Assembly (NCBI RefSeq): GCF_901709675.1
Contig: NC_051095.1
Span: forward strand, 11,361,956 to 11,425,955
Direction of reading: 5' to 3'
Origin: Syngnathus acus
Lineage: Eukaryota > Chordata > Actinopteri > Syngnathiformes > Syngnathidae
DNA length: 64,000 nt
This document shows positions 48,126 through 61,680 of this stretch, piece by piece (within the stretch, counting starts at the first letter, position 1; each line of letters starts with the position of its first letter). Below the pieces are notes generated by a model. It did no database searches, was not told the origin of the DNA, and saw only the letters and a list, made by a program, of their open reading frames with translations. The position numbers and the translations under genes were made by a program.

Positions 48126-49930
48126 ATAAAAAATGACCGGAGACACACTACTGACACACAAACGTAACTGGAGCCACGGGAAGGTAAATTGAAAAGATAT
48201 ACTATGGAAAATAATAGAAAAACAATCCTTGCCGAGTGGACCTAAAATGGCTTCCGAGCGCAAAACGTGCTTAACCTGGAATCAAAATATGAAACCAAAT
48301 GTCCCTTTTAATGGGAAACTCAATTATTGTTCATCTCTCCATCTACCAAGTGAGGGAGAATCCATAATAAATGTCCAGTCTCTGTCTGGGTTCACCCAAA
48401 AAAATCCTGGCCTACAGTATATAAAAATAAGGTTTTAAATAATTTCTTATATGTGAAGAGGCTGATTATGGAAATGATTTCTCACAATGTGCTGTCGACT
48501 GCAACTCTCGACATGTTGGATGGAGGAGGGGGGGTGCGCCGAAGCACAAATACAGATTTCAACCTGTCACAAGGCTGCATTACCGGTGACAGCCTCAATC
48601 CCGAGCCAAGTGAAATGGCTTTACATGTCTGCGCATATCAAGTAAACAATCACAAATAAATAAATCAATACAATGACATTGTTCACTACATAATTAAACT
48701 ACAATATCATGAACCAAATTATCTCCTGGGTTACACTTATGCACTCGAGTATAGTTTGGAGGAAGCCTTCACATATTGAGAATTCCTCTATTTTAGAGCA
48801 CAAAAAAAGACTACTACTATCAAACACAAATTAAATTCACTTTCCTGGAGTTGCCATAGCAATATGTTAGTTAAGAGCAGCAGAGTTCAAAACAGAAGGC
48901 TTGACCTTCCTGTCCTCCATAAAAGAGGCTGTGTTTGAGGTGCCGGTGTTTTCATCTATCAGCGTGAGACATGCTTCATGCTAACCTTATATAACGTTGT
49001 TTGGTCTTCGGCTCGAGCCTCTGAAGAGCTCGGCTGCTTGCCTGCAGGCAGCGGCTTTGGCCAGATAAAGAGTTTGATCCATAAGTGTGGATGGAGGGGG
49101 AAAAAAGGGGGAGGGAATAGAAAAATAGAGCAAAGAAGATATGAAGGATGATGGAGAAAAAGGAAGTTAGCGAGAAATGAGAGAGGATGTGGCAAGAAGC
49201 CAGGAAGGGGAAGAATGGCATGAATAAAAATGGCCTAATTGACAGGCTGTACATTAGATCGATAGACATCTGAGCACGGTGTGTGGTATCTCTACAAATT
49301 ATAACAAGACATTTAACATTCAGCAGTCAATACAACACACATACATGCACAGAGGCTGGCATCCCTCCGTTTGTATGCACAGCACAGCGGGGTTCCGTCT
49401 CCTACTTGAACTCATCAATCTAGCTGCTAATCAGCAGGCGGGCAGACAAGGCATAACCTGAGTGGAAAATAATTAGCACTTTAATTCGCCAAATTTATTT
49501 AGGCCTGCGGGTGAGGCTTTCTACTTTGGGATGTTACTATTTTATTTGGAAAATGTCAGAACGGGCTAAAACAGAATTCCACTGTGTGATTGGTGTAACA
49601 ATGTGATGCATTTAAGATGTATTCTTTGGGATTATAAAATTGAATGTGGCAGTCCAGAAAGGATGATGCTTTTATTTATTTAAAAATGCTATTTAATCCA
49701 GTTGTGGAGGAAATGTCATTATAATTGCACCCACTTAAACTATCTCACAGCACTAAAAGGTTATAGCAGCTTTTTGTAAGTACAGAGGAACCTTAAAGGC
49801 CAATCACAAGATGTTAAGGGACATTTGTCAATTCGTTCTGATTTCAAAAAGATTTTTACACTGGAAGTGAATAAAAAAATGACCTGGTGCTTAGCACATG
49901 CTACTTGGGTTAATTGATTGATCTGAACAC

Positions 49931-49963
<33 letters not shown>

Positions 49964-50043
49964 GTCTGTCCGTCCGTCCGTCCGTCCGTCCGTCCGTCCT
50001 TCCTTCCGTCCGCCAGCCCCCCCCTCTCTCTCGCTCTCTCTCT
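49931..50043. repeat. (TCTG)n-(TCCG)n-(CT)n compound microsatellite
   Basis: TCTG units, then TCCG units, then C and CT runs. The stepwise change from TCTG to TCCG suggests expansion of a point-mutated unit. Confidence 0.9.
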
Positions 50044-53000
50044 GCGGCCCGTTAATGTCATTGCGCTAAATGGTAGACCAGAAGTGGCGTGAATAGGTTT
50101 CAAATAGTAAGTCTAGGGATGTGTTCACTGCCTTAAAGTTGCAGACTCAACAGCATTTGATAAATTAAAATAAAAGTGCAAAATGTTTTATCCCATTTTA
50201 TTTATACTTGCCAACTGATCCTTTTATAAAATCAATTTCAACATTTTATGGTATCATACATGTGCAAAGAAGCACTGATTGTTAGCACATTCAATTACAA
50301 TATTTATTTTTCCTCAAATCATTGGAGGGAATCTAGAATAGCCTACTATTTTAGATTTTTCATTAAAAAGGGTGAAATTATTATTTTCATTGAAACATTG
50401 GAAACTAAAGTGGTACAGTGCTGAGCCATGAGACTCCAGGACACCATGTATGAAAATTGAGCCGATATTACGGACTAAAAATAAGCAGTTTAGCATGAAG
50501 TTTAAAGGTTTCCAAATTTTGAGTAGTTCGAAATTGACAGTATCAGTCGAGCATTGATGTATGAACCCTATGAACTATCCGACTGAAAGCGAGTGCATTT
50601 TTATTCAGTCCATAAAGAACTACAGTGATCACACAACTCTTTTCCATACTCATTCAGCTGCATCTACATAGTCATAACTTACTCGCACAACCAACGCGCG
50701 AAGACAAGGACGCTGCACGCTGAATTTTTTTCCAATTGCGCTCACGCAAGTGTCACTAATGCTGCAGCCTGTGAGAGGCAAAGGCTGTTATCTTCATGTC
50801 CTTCATTGTTTTCTGGCATTCGAGGCCGCATTCACCACGCTCGCTCTATGCCGGGCTTGTGTTTAGATGCGGGCCTGATACGGGGCACAACAACATCCAA
50901 GCCGCCTCAAATAGGCACCCATGCGGAAATGGGAAGAATAATGAGTCACTACAGGGTTATCTATGTGTATCTCCATGTCATGACTGTGTAAGCGGCTCTG
51001 CTAATCTCATTAGATGAGACAAGTTGGTAAAGATGTTTTCTGATTTCTCCCTCTCCCCCTGCTGTGTCCACAAATAGATTCCAGATCAGGGAGCGGAGAG
51101 GAAACGATTAGAGCCTATAGTTCCCACAGACACTGCGATTAATTGGATGAATGTCCATGTGATAGCTGGGCAGCAGGAGTAAAAGTCATGACCCCTGCTG
51201 TCTCTAAATATACAGTACGTTTAACTGTGCAGCGCTCATGAGAAACAACAAACCAGAGACAACGTATACCCTGAAACACTCCTTAAGTACAAATCAGAAG
51301 TAGTATGTCGTGGGAGGGTCAAACTTATGAGTGGCACGTGACTTTGTCTGCTCAGCCGTGAAATGTGGAAGGATGGCAAGCTTCTATTCTTGGCTACATT
51401 TTGCCTGTGACAGCCAGATGGGATGGATGTAACTCATTTTTGGGGCCAAGGAAAGCCACTGAGAGGGCACAGTTGCATTTGTGACTGACAAATCATCTCA
51501 AGGGGTTTACGTCCCCTTAAGGGGATCCACGGGGGTTTAGCACAACCAGGGCAAGAAAGAATGACAGGCAAAAAGAAAAAAAGCTAAGGGACTAAGTGCC
51601 TGCAAAAACAAATTAGCTGTGGGGGTATTGAAGGTAGTGAGCTGGATACCAATGTGGAAGGAGACAGTGGGTGGATCGTATTGCTTACGATGGCCCTTTT
51701 CCTTCAATACATTGGATCTGTCTTAAGAGCCTTTAAGAATCTGTGTCTGATCCCATCTGACTAAAGCATCTATTCAAAGGCTAAACCATTTGCATGTATA
51801 CAAAGAGCACAAATACGTTACACATGTGCGGCCCACTGAAAATGAATTGTTTCTCAAGGGATACCCAATCTCCAAACAAACGACAAATATCTTCAGGCCA
51901 AATGTCATATATACAATATAGTGCACCCACAAGACCGACCCTGGTGGGCGCGCTCAAGTTGTATCATTCAGCAAGCTAATTAGGTACCACATACAGTGCA
52001 ACCTTTGTTTTCCTGACCAAGAAGATCAAACGTTATTTTTATGTAAAACACTGTTAATGAACGGCAACCAGATGGCATGTGGAAGAAGAAAGTCCCTCCC
52101 CTGATGTGCTGCAATTCCCGCTCTTCTCGCAAAATGATAAAGCTATTCCTATTAGACCAGCTCCACCTATTACAACCTCTTTAAGGGTCAGTGGTCACGC
52201 CAGCAGCTGCATCCAAGCTGATTAACTCTAGTAGCAGACATGAACGCGCAAGACCCGGCTCAGGTTCCAGCAGCGTAAACATATTCTTCATGTTCTTCTA
52301 GCTGTGTGTGAATGTGTGTGTGTTGCTTCTCACCCAGCGTCTGCCAACACTGGCCTGTGCTCTGCCCATTGTGCCACCAGCCCTGCGGCCAGATGCCACG
52401 CAGGCTCGGCCTAATTCGAGGTGGCATGCCATGTAAACACAAAATGGAAATAGGATGGAGATGCAAGGCGCTCGCCTCGTTCCCACACACTGTGAACGTG
52501 AACAGGACTCGGGAAAAAAAAAATGTCCGTTCGTTAGCACGATTAGGCAAAAACCACACAGCCAATTTTGACAAGACCCTGAAACGGAAGACTAAAGTGA
52601 AACAAGAAGAAGCCATAAAATGGTGCAAAAAAGTGATAGTGAGCTGCATGCTTATGGCGACGCTAAGCTAATGTCCATAACAAACTAAAATATCGTTACA
52701 ATGGTTATGGAATTCTCTGTGAACCAGAAAGTCACAAATTTGAATTTCTTCTTCAGTCGTTTGAGTCATTAACTACCCCCCACACCCACAATATTCAAAA
52801 TACTGCTCTCTTTTTAGTGCCAATCTAGTGTATGTATGCATAGAGTGAGACATTGTGTTTGTGTGTCTTATCTGTGTTGAATTGCAGCAGTTTTGCAGCA
52901 GCCCATCCCTGGAGAGCACTATGTCTGCATTCACAGCCTCATGCTTCATACAGTAAACTCCCATCGAGTCAATTACGATGGCAGAGTCTTTAGCCACCAT

Positions 53001-53394
53001 AGCCACTTACTATAAGTGCACATTGAAACAACAGGTTTATGACATATGCTGCCATAAAATTGCCTTGGAAAGGTTTTACTCGCTGCCCCTGAAAACAGAC
53101 TCAAACAATTCAAATTGAATCAACTGCAAATTCAGACATTTCAGAGTGCCTAGGCCGTGAGTTGTGATTGGGTACAATGCTAAAGCAAATCAATCAATTT
53201 AAATTGCTTTATTTTGATCTAGAGGCACACAGTGCGCTGATACTGAATTAGTAATTGAGATTAAAATGCGCCGACCAAGCATTCGTCAATCTGAATTCCC
53301 TCATTTTAGTCTACTCCAAGGCAAAAGTAGAAAATACATCTTTGACAGACATGGATAAACGGGTTTGTGGGCATCCATTTTTCAGAGTGGTGGT

Positions 53395-53398
53395 ATGT

Positions 53399-53429
<31 letters not shown>

Positions 53430-53432
53430 GGG
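53395..53432. repeat. (GT)n followed by poly(G)
   Basis: About nine GT units, then about 20 consecutive G, a candidate quadruplex and an assembly-risk homopolymer. Confidence 0.85.
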
Positions 53433-55261
53433 TCATAGGAGGATAAAAGAGGATTAAGGGCAGTAAAAATTCTCCACGTGGAAAAATAGCACTAAGCCTT
53501 CACTCATTACAGTGACGACACAGGTATGTTGCCTTTTCTATGAAATTCTATGCAGTAGTGGTCTGGAAGAACATAACCTGACCTGCAATTATGAAACGAT
53601 GTTCTGACCTGCTATAAGTGAAGGGTTACATACATATGCTCAACTGAGGTTTTAATAGAACCAGCCATTGAGATGTTTCCCGTCACTCTATTTTTCCTCC
53701 TGTGACATTCAATATGATGCATTAGTGTCCTAAATGGAGGCGGTGTGATAGATATTAATTACTTGTCCAATTCAGTTTGTGACATCAATCTGTTATCAGC
53801 TGGCACACACCTCTGACTGAAATTAACTGTCACTACTCAATATCCGCTGAGTCATCTCGCTGCTTTATTGCCTTCATTACAATATCAACCCCCTAAAATG
53901 CATTTCCGTGTAGTCGGACAAGAACTGCAACAACCGATGTGAAATACGGATGCCGTAACATGTTTATCTATACAAAATAAATATTGTCATGCAAACACTG
54001 ATATGGAGTTGTTTCAGGGAAATAATAGGTTCATGGATACCATGGATTTTGGTGTATTTCATAGCTGTGCTAGCCGGAGCTGCCAGCTGTGGCCTTGCAT
54101 CTGTGGATGTGAAACAGCAAGCTATTGCTCCTGCTGAGTTCACAGAAATCCGATTTCATCTCGAGGCCACCGAATCTAATACACACCGTCATATTTACTC
54201 ACAGTTGCAGCACATAGGAAACCAATATGACCCTATAGACAGGCGGCGGAGCAGCACAAAATACAGTTAAATTAAAATGCTTTGAGCAAAGACTTCCGAA
54301 AGCCATCGCAGCTGCTTGGGCTCTGGACCAGATAAGTGAGAATTGTGTGATTTCTACCCTTGAGGGGTTTAATCTGCTTCAATATACAGTACATGGACAA
54401 ACCCACAGGGATATGTGGTCATTACACCTTTAGCAAGCAAAAATGGATAAAATAACACTCCCCCTCACACACACTTCTGGGAAGTCATTCTACATGATTT
54501 TGGACTGAGTCCATAGGAATTTCTGTCCCGTCAATCTCTGTTTGAGTCCATCCCAAAGGTGTTTGATGGGGCTCTGTCAGAGATCTTCAACAGTAAACTC
54601 ATCCAATCATGCCTTAAGGGATGTTGCCTTGAGCGCTTGGACACAGTGCAAAAAACAGAAATCTTGGAGAGAATCAAATTTTTACCCAGCCCATGGGAGC
54701 AAATGGGAATGAATGTGAATAAATAGAAATAAAACTGAAATTACTGGAATGAGGCCTGGGCCACATTGGCTAAACTTTATATCACGATATAAAATGAATC
54801 CCTTGACCTTATCGGCTCCTCTTCCTGGCGGTTGTATGAATGGATGGATGGATGGATCTGCAATTTCTATTTAATTCCAATTAATAAGTATAAATATTCC
54901 AAACTTGGAAAAATGAAGGATTAAAATCAGTCCAAAAATGAACGAATTAAGAAGCAAATCTTGCCAAATTTGTTTATAGAGTGCCTACTGAGGACACTCT
55001 TAGCAGTCTTACATTTCATCACATAGTATGTGCGATGTTGCTGTGCTCCCTCGTGCCACTGTTTACTTAGATTGTGTGAGTCCTTGTATGTACACATGCG
55101 TTGGCATTCAAGTGAACTCTCTGTGCTGCTGCTGTAGCGGCAGCTTTGCAACTGTGTGTCTCTGACGCAGCGAGAGTATTAAGTTGCCTTTCTGCATCAG
55201 CAAACACACCTCCGAATATCAGTCTTATACATTCAAACCAGGCTCCAGGCAGCAGAACAAA

Positions 55262-55440
55262 AAGAAAATATAGTTGTGTGAGAGAGTGTATAGTTCCCTT
55301 TCTTTTGTTTGTTACTTTCTTAGTAAAATGTCATTCACAGCAGGCAGGAATAATAAGAAAATATAGTTGTGTGAGAGAGTGTATAGTTTCCTTTATTTTG
55401 TTTTTTTACTTTCTTAGAAAAATGTAATTCACAGCAATCT
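55262..55440 (+). repeat. 93-bp tandem duplication
   Basis: AAGAAAATATAGTTGTGTGA begins at 55262 and again 93 bp later at 55355. The copies share AGAGAGTGTATAGTT and ACTTTCTTAG with a few substitutions and a T-run length change. The ORF across them repeats KYSCVRECIV twice as a consequence. Confidence 0.85.
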
Positions 55441-55883
55441 GTCTATATCTTCAAAAATATTCTCTCTCTATTGTGTTTTCTTGCCTCTTGTTGCCATGAG
55501 AGCAGCTGTAGCCACATGAAATCCCCCGAAGTGGGACGATATGTGGACTTACATGTTGACATGCAATCTGCATGTGGACGTGTGTATTTGTTTGTCTGTG
55601 CACAAGTCGGGGTGAGGTGAATTGAGCAGGGGGGAAGGGAGTTGTATTTCCACAGGCCAACCTTTAACTGCAGATAATCCCATAGGAGCTGGACATGCGG
55701 GGCCAGAGCTGTATCGTATCCTCGTCTCTGGGTTTGTGTGTCTTATGTGCGTGGTTGCTCCATTTTCTGAATGTTCAAGCTATCAAATGGACAAACAATA
55801 AAGCAGTGAAACTCAACCTGCAGCATGGACTGGTTTTAAGCAAACCGGGTTGTGTTTTATTGCTACCATTATTTATAAACTAA

Positions 55884-56205
55884 GTAGCTCAGTGGCCTAG
55901 TGGTAGAGTGTCCGCCCTGAGACTGGAAGGTTGTGGGTTCAAACCCCGGCCGGGTCATACCAAAGACTATAAAAATGGGACCCATTGCATCCCTGCTTGG
56001 CACTCAGCATTAAGGGTTGGAATTGGGGGGTTAGATCACCAACTGATTCCCGAGCGCGGCACCGCTGCTGCTCACTGCTCCCCTCTCCCCCAGGGGATGG
56101 ATTAAAATCACACGGGGATGGGTTAAATGCAGAGGACAAATTTCACCACACCCAGGTGTGTGTGTGACGATCATTGGGACTTTAATCTTTAATCTTTAAT
56201 TTTAA
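55884..56205 (+). mobile_element. tRNA-derived SINE (V-SINE-like)
   Basis: The tRNA-like head has TAGCTCAGTGGCCTAGTGG (A-box region) and B box GGGTTCAAACCCC (55935-55947). The body has the phrases CATACCAAAGACTATAAAAA and GGCACTCAGCATTAAGGGTT, and CACTGCTCCCCTC further on, which I recognise from an abundant teleost SINE. The tail is (TTTAATC)n at about 56180-56205. The head is Pol III-promoter-like but is not a separate tRNA gene. Target duplications not resolved. Confidence 0.8.
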
Positions 56206-59200
56206 TGGTGGAAAATATAAGACTAACATTTTCAAGTGTTGGGTCTAGAATGAAACAAATTTTTCCACAATTACGTTAAATTCTGTAAAACAATCAAATG
56301 AAAAATAGCTTTCATGCACAAACGTTGCCATAAAGGAACCCAAAAGTCAAATAAAATGCAAAACACATTATTTATCTCCACCGGTTGAGCTGGTTGTAAA
56401 TGGAAAAATCAAACAAGGGAAGTTGAAATACATCTGTATCTATTTCAAAATTAGGAAATCAAGGTGAACACAACTAGTCAATATAGAGCACAGAGCGTTT
56501 TAATATGGTGATGCGCTTGCAATAGAAATAGTGGTCTGTATAAGGCACTACAGTTTTATACCACCATAAACTACAACAATAACAGCCACATTGTTAAAAT
56601 GAATACCTCTTGGACAATGTCAGTCAAAACTGAGCATTGTTAGCTTTGGGAAGGCAGAATTTCATACGGCAATCTTATTGGACCTCATTAAATCGTGCAG
56701 GTGTAGTCAGTGTTGTAACCCCGATATGGTCATGAGGGCATCCAACTAATATCGATGTTTACATAATAGTGATATCATTAGAAGAAAGTTTCTTCCTTGC
56801 AGCTTTGGAAAAATGTGCATCCAGGAGGACCATTATAATAATTGCGTCTACTGGAGATAAACGCATAGATAAGCTTCTCCTGGTCTGATTGGAGCATGCA
56901 ACCCTTTACTCAGTATGTTTTCCAGCAGATAAAATGCTGTTTTAGTGATTGATTTGATAAGACTGATACCAAGGCCTAGGAAAAGACATAAATAGTTTCA
57001 TTTACGAGGGAAAATAAGGCTTAATTGTCATTGGGTTTCTCTAGTGGTCTGTCCTTTATTCATCACTTATTACCATGATTCTATGAATATCTTGGTTTAT
57101 TTTTCAGTGTCGATATTGAACACTAACACAAGTCAAACAAAGGAAATTTTAGGTGACAAGTGTGCTTGAACATGGAGGTGTTTATTACAGCGTAATAACT
57201 TAACTTTATATTTTTATCCAACGGCTGTTCAGTAAAGGCAATTAAACTCCATGCTGTGTGTTCTCAAATTATGATTACCTCCTTAAACGAAAGCTACGTT
57301 TCAGCCTCTATGGTGTTTCTCCACTGGATAGCATTCTACTTGATTACACATTCATATCTACTTTGCACTAGTATCCATTTTTAAAGTAGTTATTTTTCAG
57401 GGATTAAAAGCCTTTTTTTTTTTAAGAAAAGACAGTACAGGTACGTTATAATGGTGAAATGACAAATTCAGGTTCTTCGTGTAATTGATGCAAAAAACAT
57501 GCACATAAAATTATCATCAAAAATCATTCATTGATCTGAAACCAGGCCCTCAATCCACACTCAAGATCTTTGAGAGCGTCATTATGGTGGTACATAGAGA
57601 TAGATAAAGAGTGCCTTTCTTTCTAATCTGTTTCACAATATGTTACCATGGCAGAGCTTGCGAGGAAATTTCCCATAGCTGCGTTGTTTCTCAAAAACCA
57701 AGAGACAATGCGTTTCAGCCTCACACTGATGAGCTAGCTGTGTCTCCCTTGTATTTATGTACCTGCACTTTGCATTCTGGCAAATCTCTACTCCCAGTCA
57801 GTGTCGGTGAAATCAAGCCCGGGGTGTGTTTCTGCTGTGACAGAAAGCCTATTTTTGGCTCTGATATGTCTCTGTTCCCATGAGCACAATTTAAATATTC
57901 ACAGTGGCGTCTCGCGGTGTCACAGCTTTCCATCGTCCTTACCATCTTCATGAGTTGTGACACGGGGAAACACACTTGTGCTTTTGGCTTCCTGACAAAT
58001 TAATGCAGCACCGTCTACAGTGTTTGGAGACTTTAACGCCGCAGTGCTGGAGGGACATTGTCTGAACACACACACACGCAAGCGCACACAGATCGTGTCT
58101 CGAAGACCCTGAAACACAAGGTATCGCCTGTCTGTCTTCTGGGGGTTCTGTTTGTTTAAAATCTTGCATCCTTCTGTACCTGCAAGGGTGTGAAGCATGT
58201 TTTTGGTATCACACTCGCCGTCTCCAAGGAGAACTCGGCTCACCGCGCAGCCGCTGTTCGTCGCGGGGTGCCTGGGTCAGGGTTCAAAACATGCTAGTAT
58301 ATGCGGCGGAGCCACTGAGGGATGTTTGCTCCATGCAGCTGTTTAATAGAGACCGGAGGGAGACGACAAATGGCCGAGGCTGCACAGCAGCGCTGTTTCC
58401 CATCGAGTCGCCCTCCTCTTTCCTAATGAGCATTCTATTAGAAGCTAGGGGACTGAACTCGGCAGTTAGCCATACGGAGGAGGCTGGCTAACAATGCACG
58501 CGCTTAGCTAAACAGCTGTTCTCTCTCTCTCTGATACCACCTCCCATTCCTGCTTAATGAAGCCTTCAGTGAGCGAGACGGCGTCCCGGGACATGGCGGA
58601 GAGCAGCCGCAGACACCCAGGACGGGAATGGCAGTTACTCACAGGCCTCGCGAAAGGTCCGTGTGGAGGAAAGCGTCGCCAATACGACCACAAAGACACC
58701 AATTAGATAGTTGCTCTAAGGGGAGCTGTAAGAATAGCATAAAGGGCGAGAGAAGACATTTTTACGAGTTCTGCTCTCAGAAAATAAACATTCGATGACA
58801 GTAGAATGCACAATGCCCTTCTGAATGTACAATCATCATAATTTCGATGATAGCTTGCAGTTTTCATTGTAATCATATTCAAATCGTAAAAAAAGAGCTG
58901 ATGATTTATTTACATTGTGTCTAGATATGTTAAGCACTTATGTGCAGTCTGCATGTTTGCATATTGTTTCATGAAAATTTCATTATTGTTGCACGTAATA
59001 TGACTTGTGGCTCACTGATTTATGTTTATGCCACTGCAGTGAACAATTAAATGACTCCAAGTCAACGTGTGGAGTATGTTAACAACTTTAATTGAAGTTA
59101 ATAAACTGGGTTTTAAATTAATTCATGGATCATTAATAATAATCATGAATAAATCATCTAGCATAATAAATCTGATATTGTTGATCAGATTAGTTTGTTG

Positions 59201-61591
59201 TTTGTCTTTCTTTAAAAACACATGGGAAAAAGATCTTGAAAAAAATAATCGCATGTTAAATAGCAATCTCAAAATTGAGGAGAAAAAACATCTAAGTCTT
59301 TATGCTCCAAGATGTTGTACAAGAGGAGTGTTCATTGATCAAGATTAATGGCATAATCAAGATTAATGGCACGCCGCATCGGTTGGTTCACATGTGAGAA
59401 ATACTGCAGAGGAGGCAGGTTCTCCAGACATCCTTCACTTAAGCACGCAGGAAGATTTTAAGAGCGATGCCTACTCATAGAAACATGATGCGGCTTTATC
59501 TTGAGCCCGTTAAAAGCATTATTTGTTTGAGTAAAACGATGAGTCTGCCAAAGGCGTTGACGTGGGTCACCTTGGAGTAAGACTAACTTTTTTCAACAGT
59601 CACTTTTGCGGCAAGGACTGGAGAACGCTCTATATGAAGGATGCTTTACAAGAGGGGTAGCGAGAGATTCTGGGAGCCTCCACTTATTCACTTTGAGCAA
59701 TTAGACGGATGCGCTTAGGTGTGAAAGTAGTTTGGAGTACTCGGCAAATTCTTCACAAGGCTACTTACGAGTGCTTCAGTAGAGAATACCAAACAGCTCC
59801 TTATGAACAACTTTAAGAAAACACTTTCTTGTGTTTGTCTTTAATCTGCTCATGGATGGAACTTGGTTTTTAGTCTTTCATTCGCTCTCCTTGTCATCGA
59901 ACAGACGGGAACAAAATCCGTTTGTGATTCACTTCATCGCTCTGCTGTCTCAGCAAAGCTTCTCTAAGCATTTCCTCATGCACATTCGCAAAGGCCTCGA
60001 GCTAATTGGCTGTGCTCTTGTTGGTTTTCAAGGTTTAAATCAGTGGTTGTGTTTATTTGTGAAAGCCACTGAAAAGTTGGGCAGGCGTTAAATGGCAGCA
60101 AGAGCAATTCAAGTTGTTTGCTGTCAGAATGCGACGAGATGCAGTCGCTATTTAAGAAATAAATTAAGGACGACGACTTGTTAATATGTCACAGCATATC
60201 AAAGGCATCCCCTGATAACATGTCAAAGAAGCCTTGGCACCCGTGAGCAGAATAAGGGATGACATTAGAACAATCTACTTATATAGTTTTCTCTGAAAAA
60301 AATATGATTGAAGTCACATTTCTTTTCAAGATTTTACCTTTTATCTTTTTGGAATACAAAAAAGGTCCAATAATGTTACCTTGGAAGAGGCTGAGAAATG
60401 GCAACACATCTACATGCAAATTTATATGGATACTTATGAATTTATACATTATATAATTGAATATTGATTTTTTTTGTGAACACACGTAATGGGAATTTAT
60501 TTAAAGCACAGAATGTTAAAGTGGCAATACTATTTTTCAAAAGTGGCGCAGGGCCTGGACAGTGGGTGCCGTTGAGCCCTGAGCAGGATTAATGGCCTCT
60601 ATTGCCTCTCTAAGTTTAAACCCTTTTACAGCCGCGCATGCTTTGGATGCTCTTGTTCTGTCAGGTTGTACTGTGTTGGCCCTTTATAGTGGAGCTTCCT
60701 GCTTGTCAGCACGTTTGCCCAAGTTTCTCTCATTTGGGAATTCTTTGTGCTCCGACTATGCAAATTTCTCATGGAAGGCTAATGCATTTGCACTGCACAG
60801 GGATCATATCAGCAGACAAGCTACTGATGTGAGGGCATGATCACACACTAGCACACAACCAGATGGTCTATGCGGATTGCATTCTTTCAATCACACGGAG
60901 AAACACGCCGCAATATACCTACAGCATAATAGGTTATGCAGTATATACTGTAAATAATAGGCTTCTTATCACACCGTGATGAAAAGACCATCCAAGGGGA
61001 AGTAAATGTATTCCTCCATGCTCATAATCATTTATAAAGCACCAAATAACTTTGTCCTGAAACACCCGCTATGTATTTCAAAATTAGCCAACACAGTAAG
61101 AAAAAACAGTTTGAGGTCATTTTCCCTTCCCGCTGAAGAAGCTGTTTATAAATCACATGTGCTTTCAAACCTGTGAAATTGATAATGAGAAAAGCGACCA
61201 CTCTCAGGCGTAGCCGCGGTATCCATTTGTATTCAAAGGCACCGAATGCTTTCAGCTGAGAGAAACAGATGCACAGACGCTGAAGAGGTGACCTGGCTCG
61301 CCGCAGAGGTGAGCTGCCAGCAACAACAAGCAAACAAGGCTCGTGGTCATCACGAACGGGCAAAGGTTGGCTAATTACGCCATGCTTGTTCATCTGGTGG
61401 ACAATCACGGAACCGGCTTAACAACACGGACTCCCGCAGCTTGCATGCTAAGAGATGGCAGACGGGTTGCGCGACTATGGACAAGCATAAAAGTGTCTGC
61501 CAAGGGAAAAAAAATGGTGATAGGAGAAAGTGGTGAAAAATTTGTGCGCAACAAAGCGAGGGTGAGACGGAAAGCAAGGGAAGGTGTGAGA

Positions 61592-61680
61592 AGAGGGGGA
61601 GGAGGAGGAGGAGGGGTGGAGGAGGTCAGTGGAGACACCGAGATGGGCGGAGGAAGAGGGAATCGAGGGGGGAGGTGGGC
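61592..61680 (+). repeat. GGA-rich polypurine tract
   Basis: Runs of GGA and GGGG with several possible G-quadruplex registers. It causes the Gly-rich ORF 61343-61828, which I do not regard as a gene. Confidence 0.6.

Noticed and set aside
55695-55883. 62-codon ORF with a hydrophobic start
   Set aside because: Too short, with no homologous signature or promoter. It lies just before a SINE in noncoding DNA.
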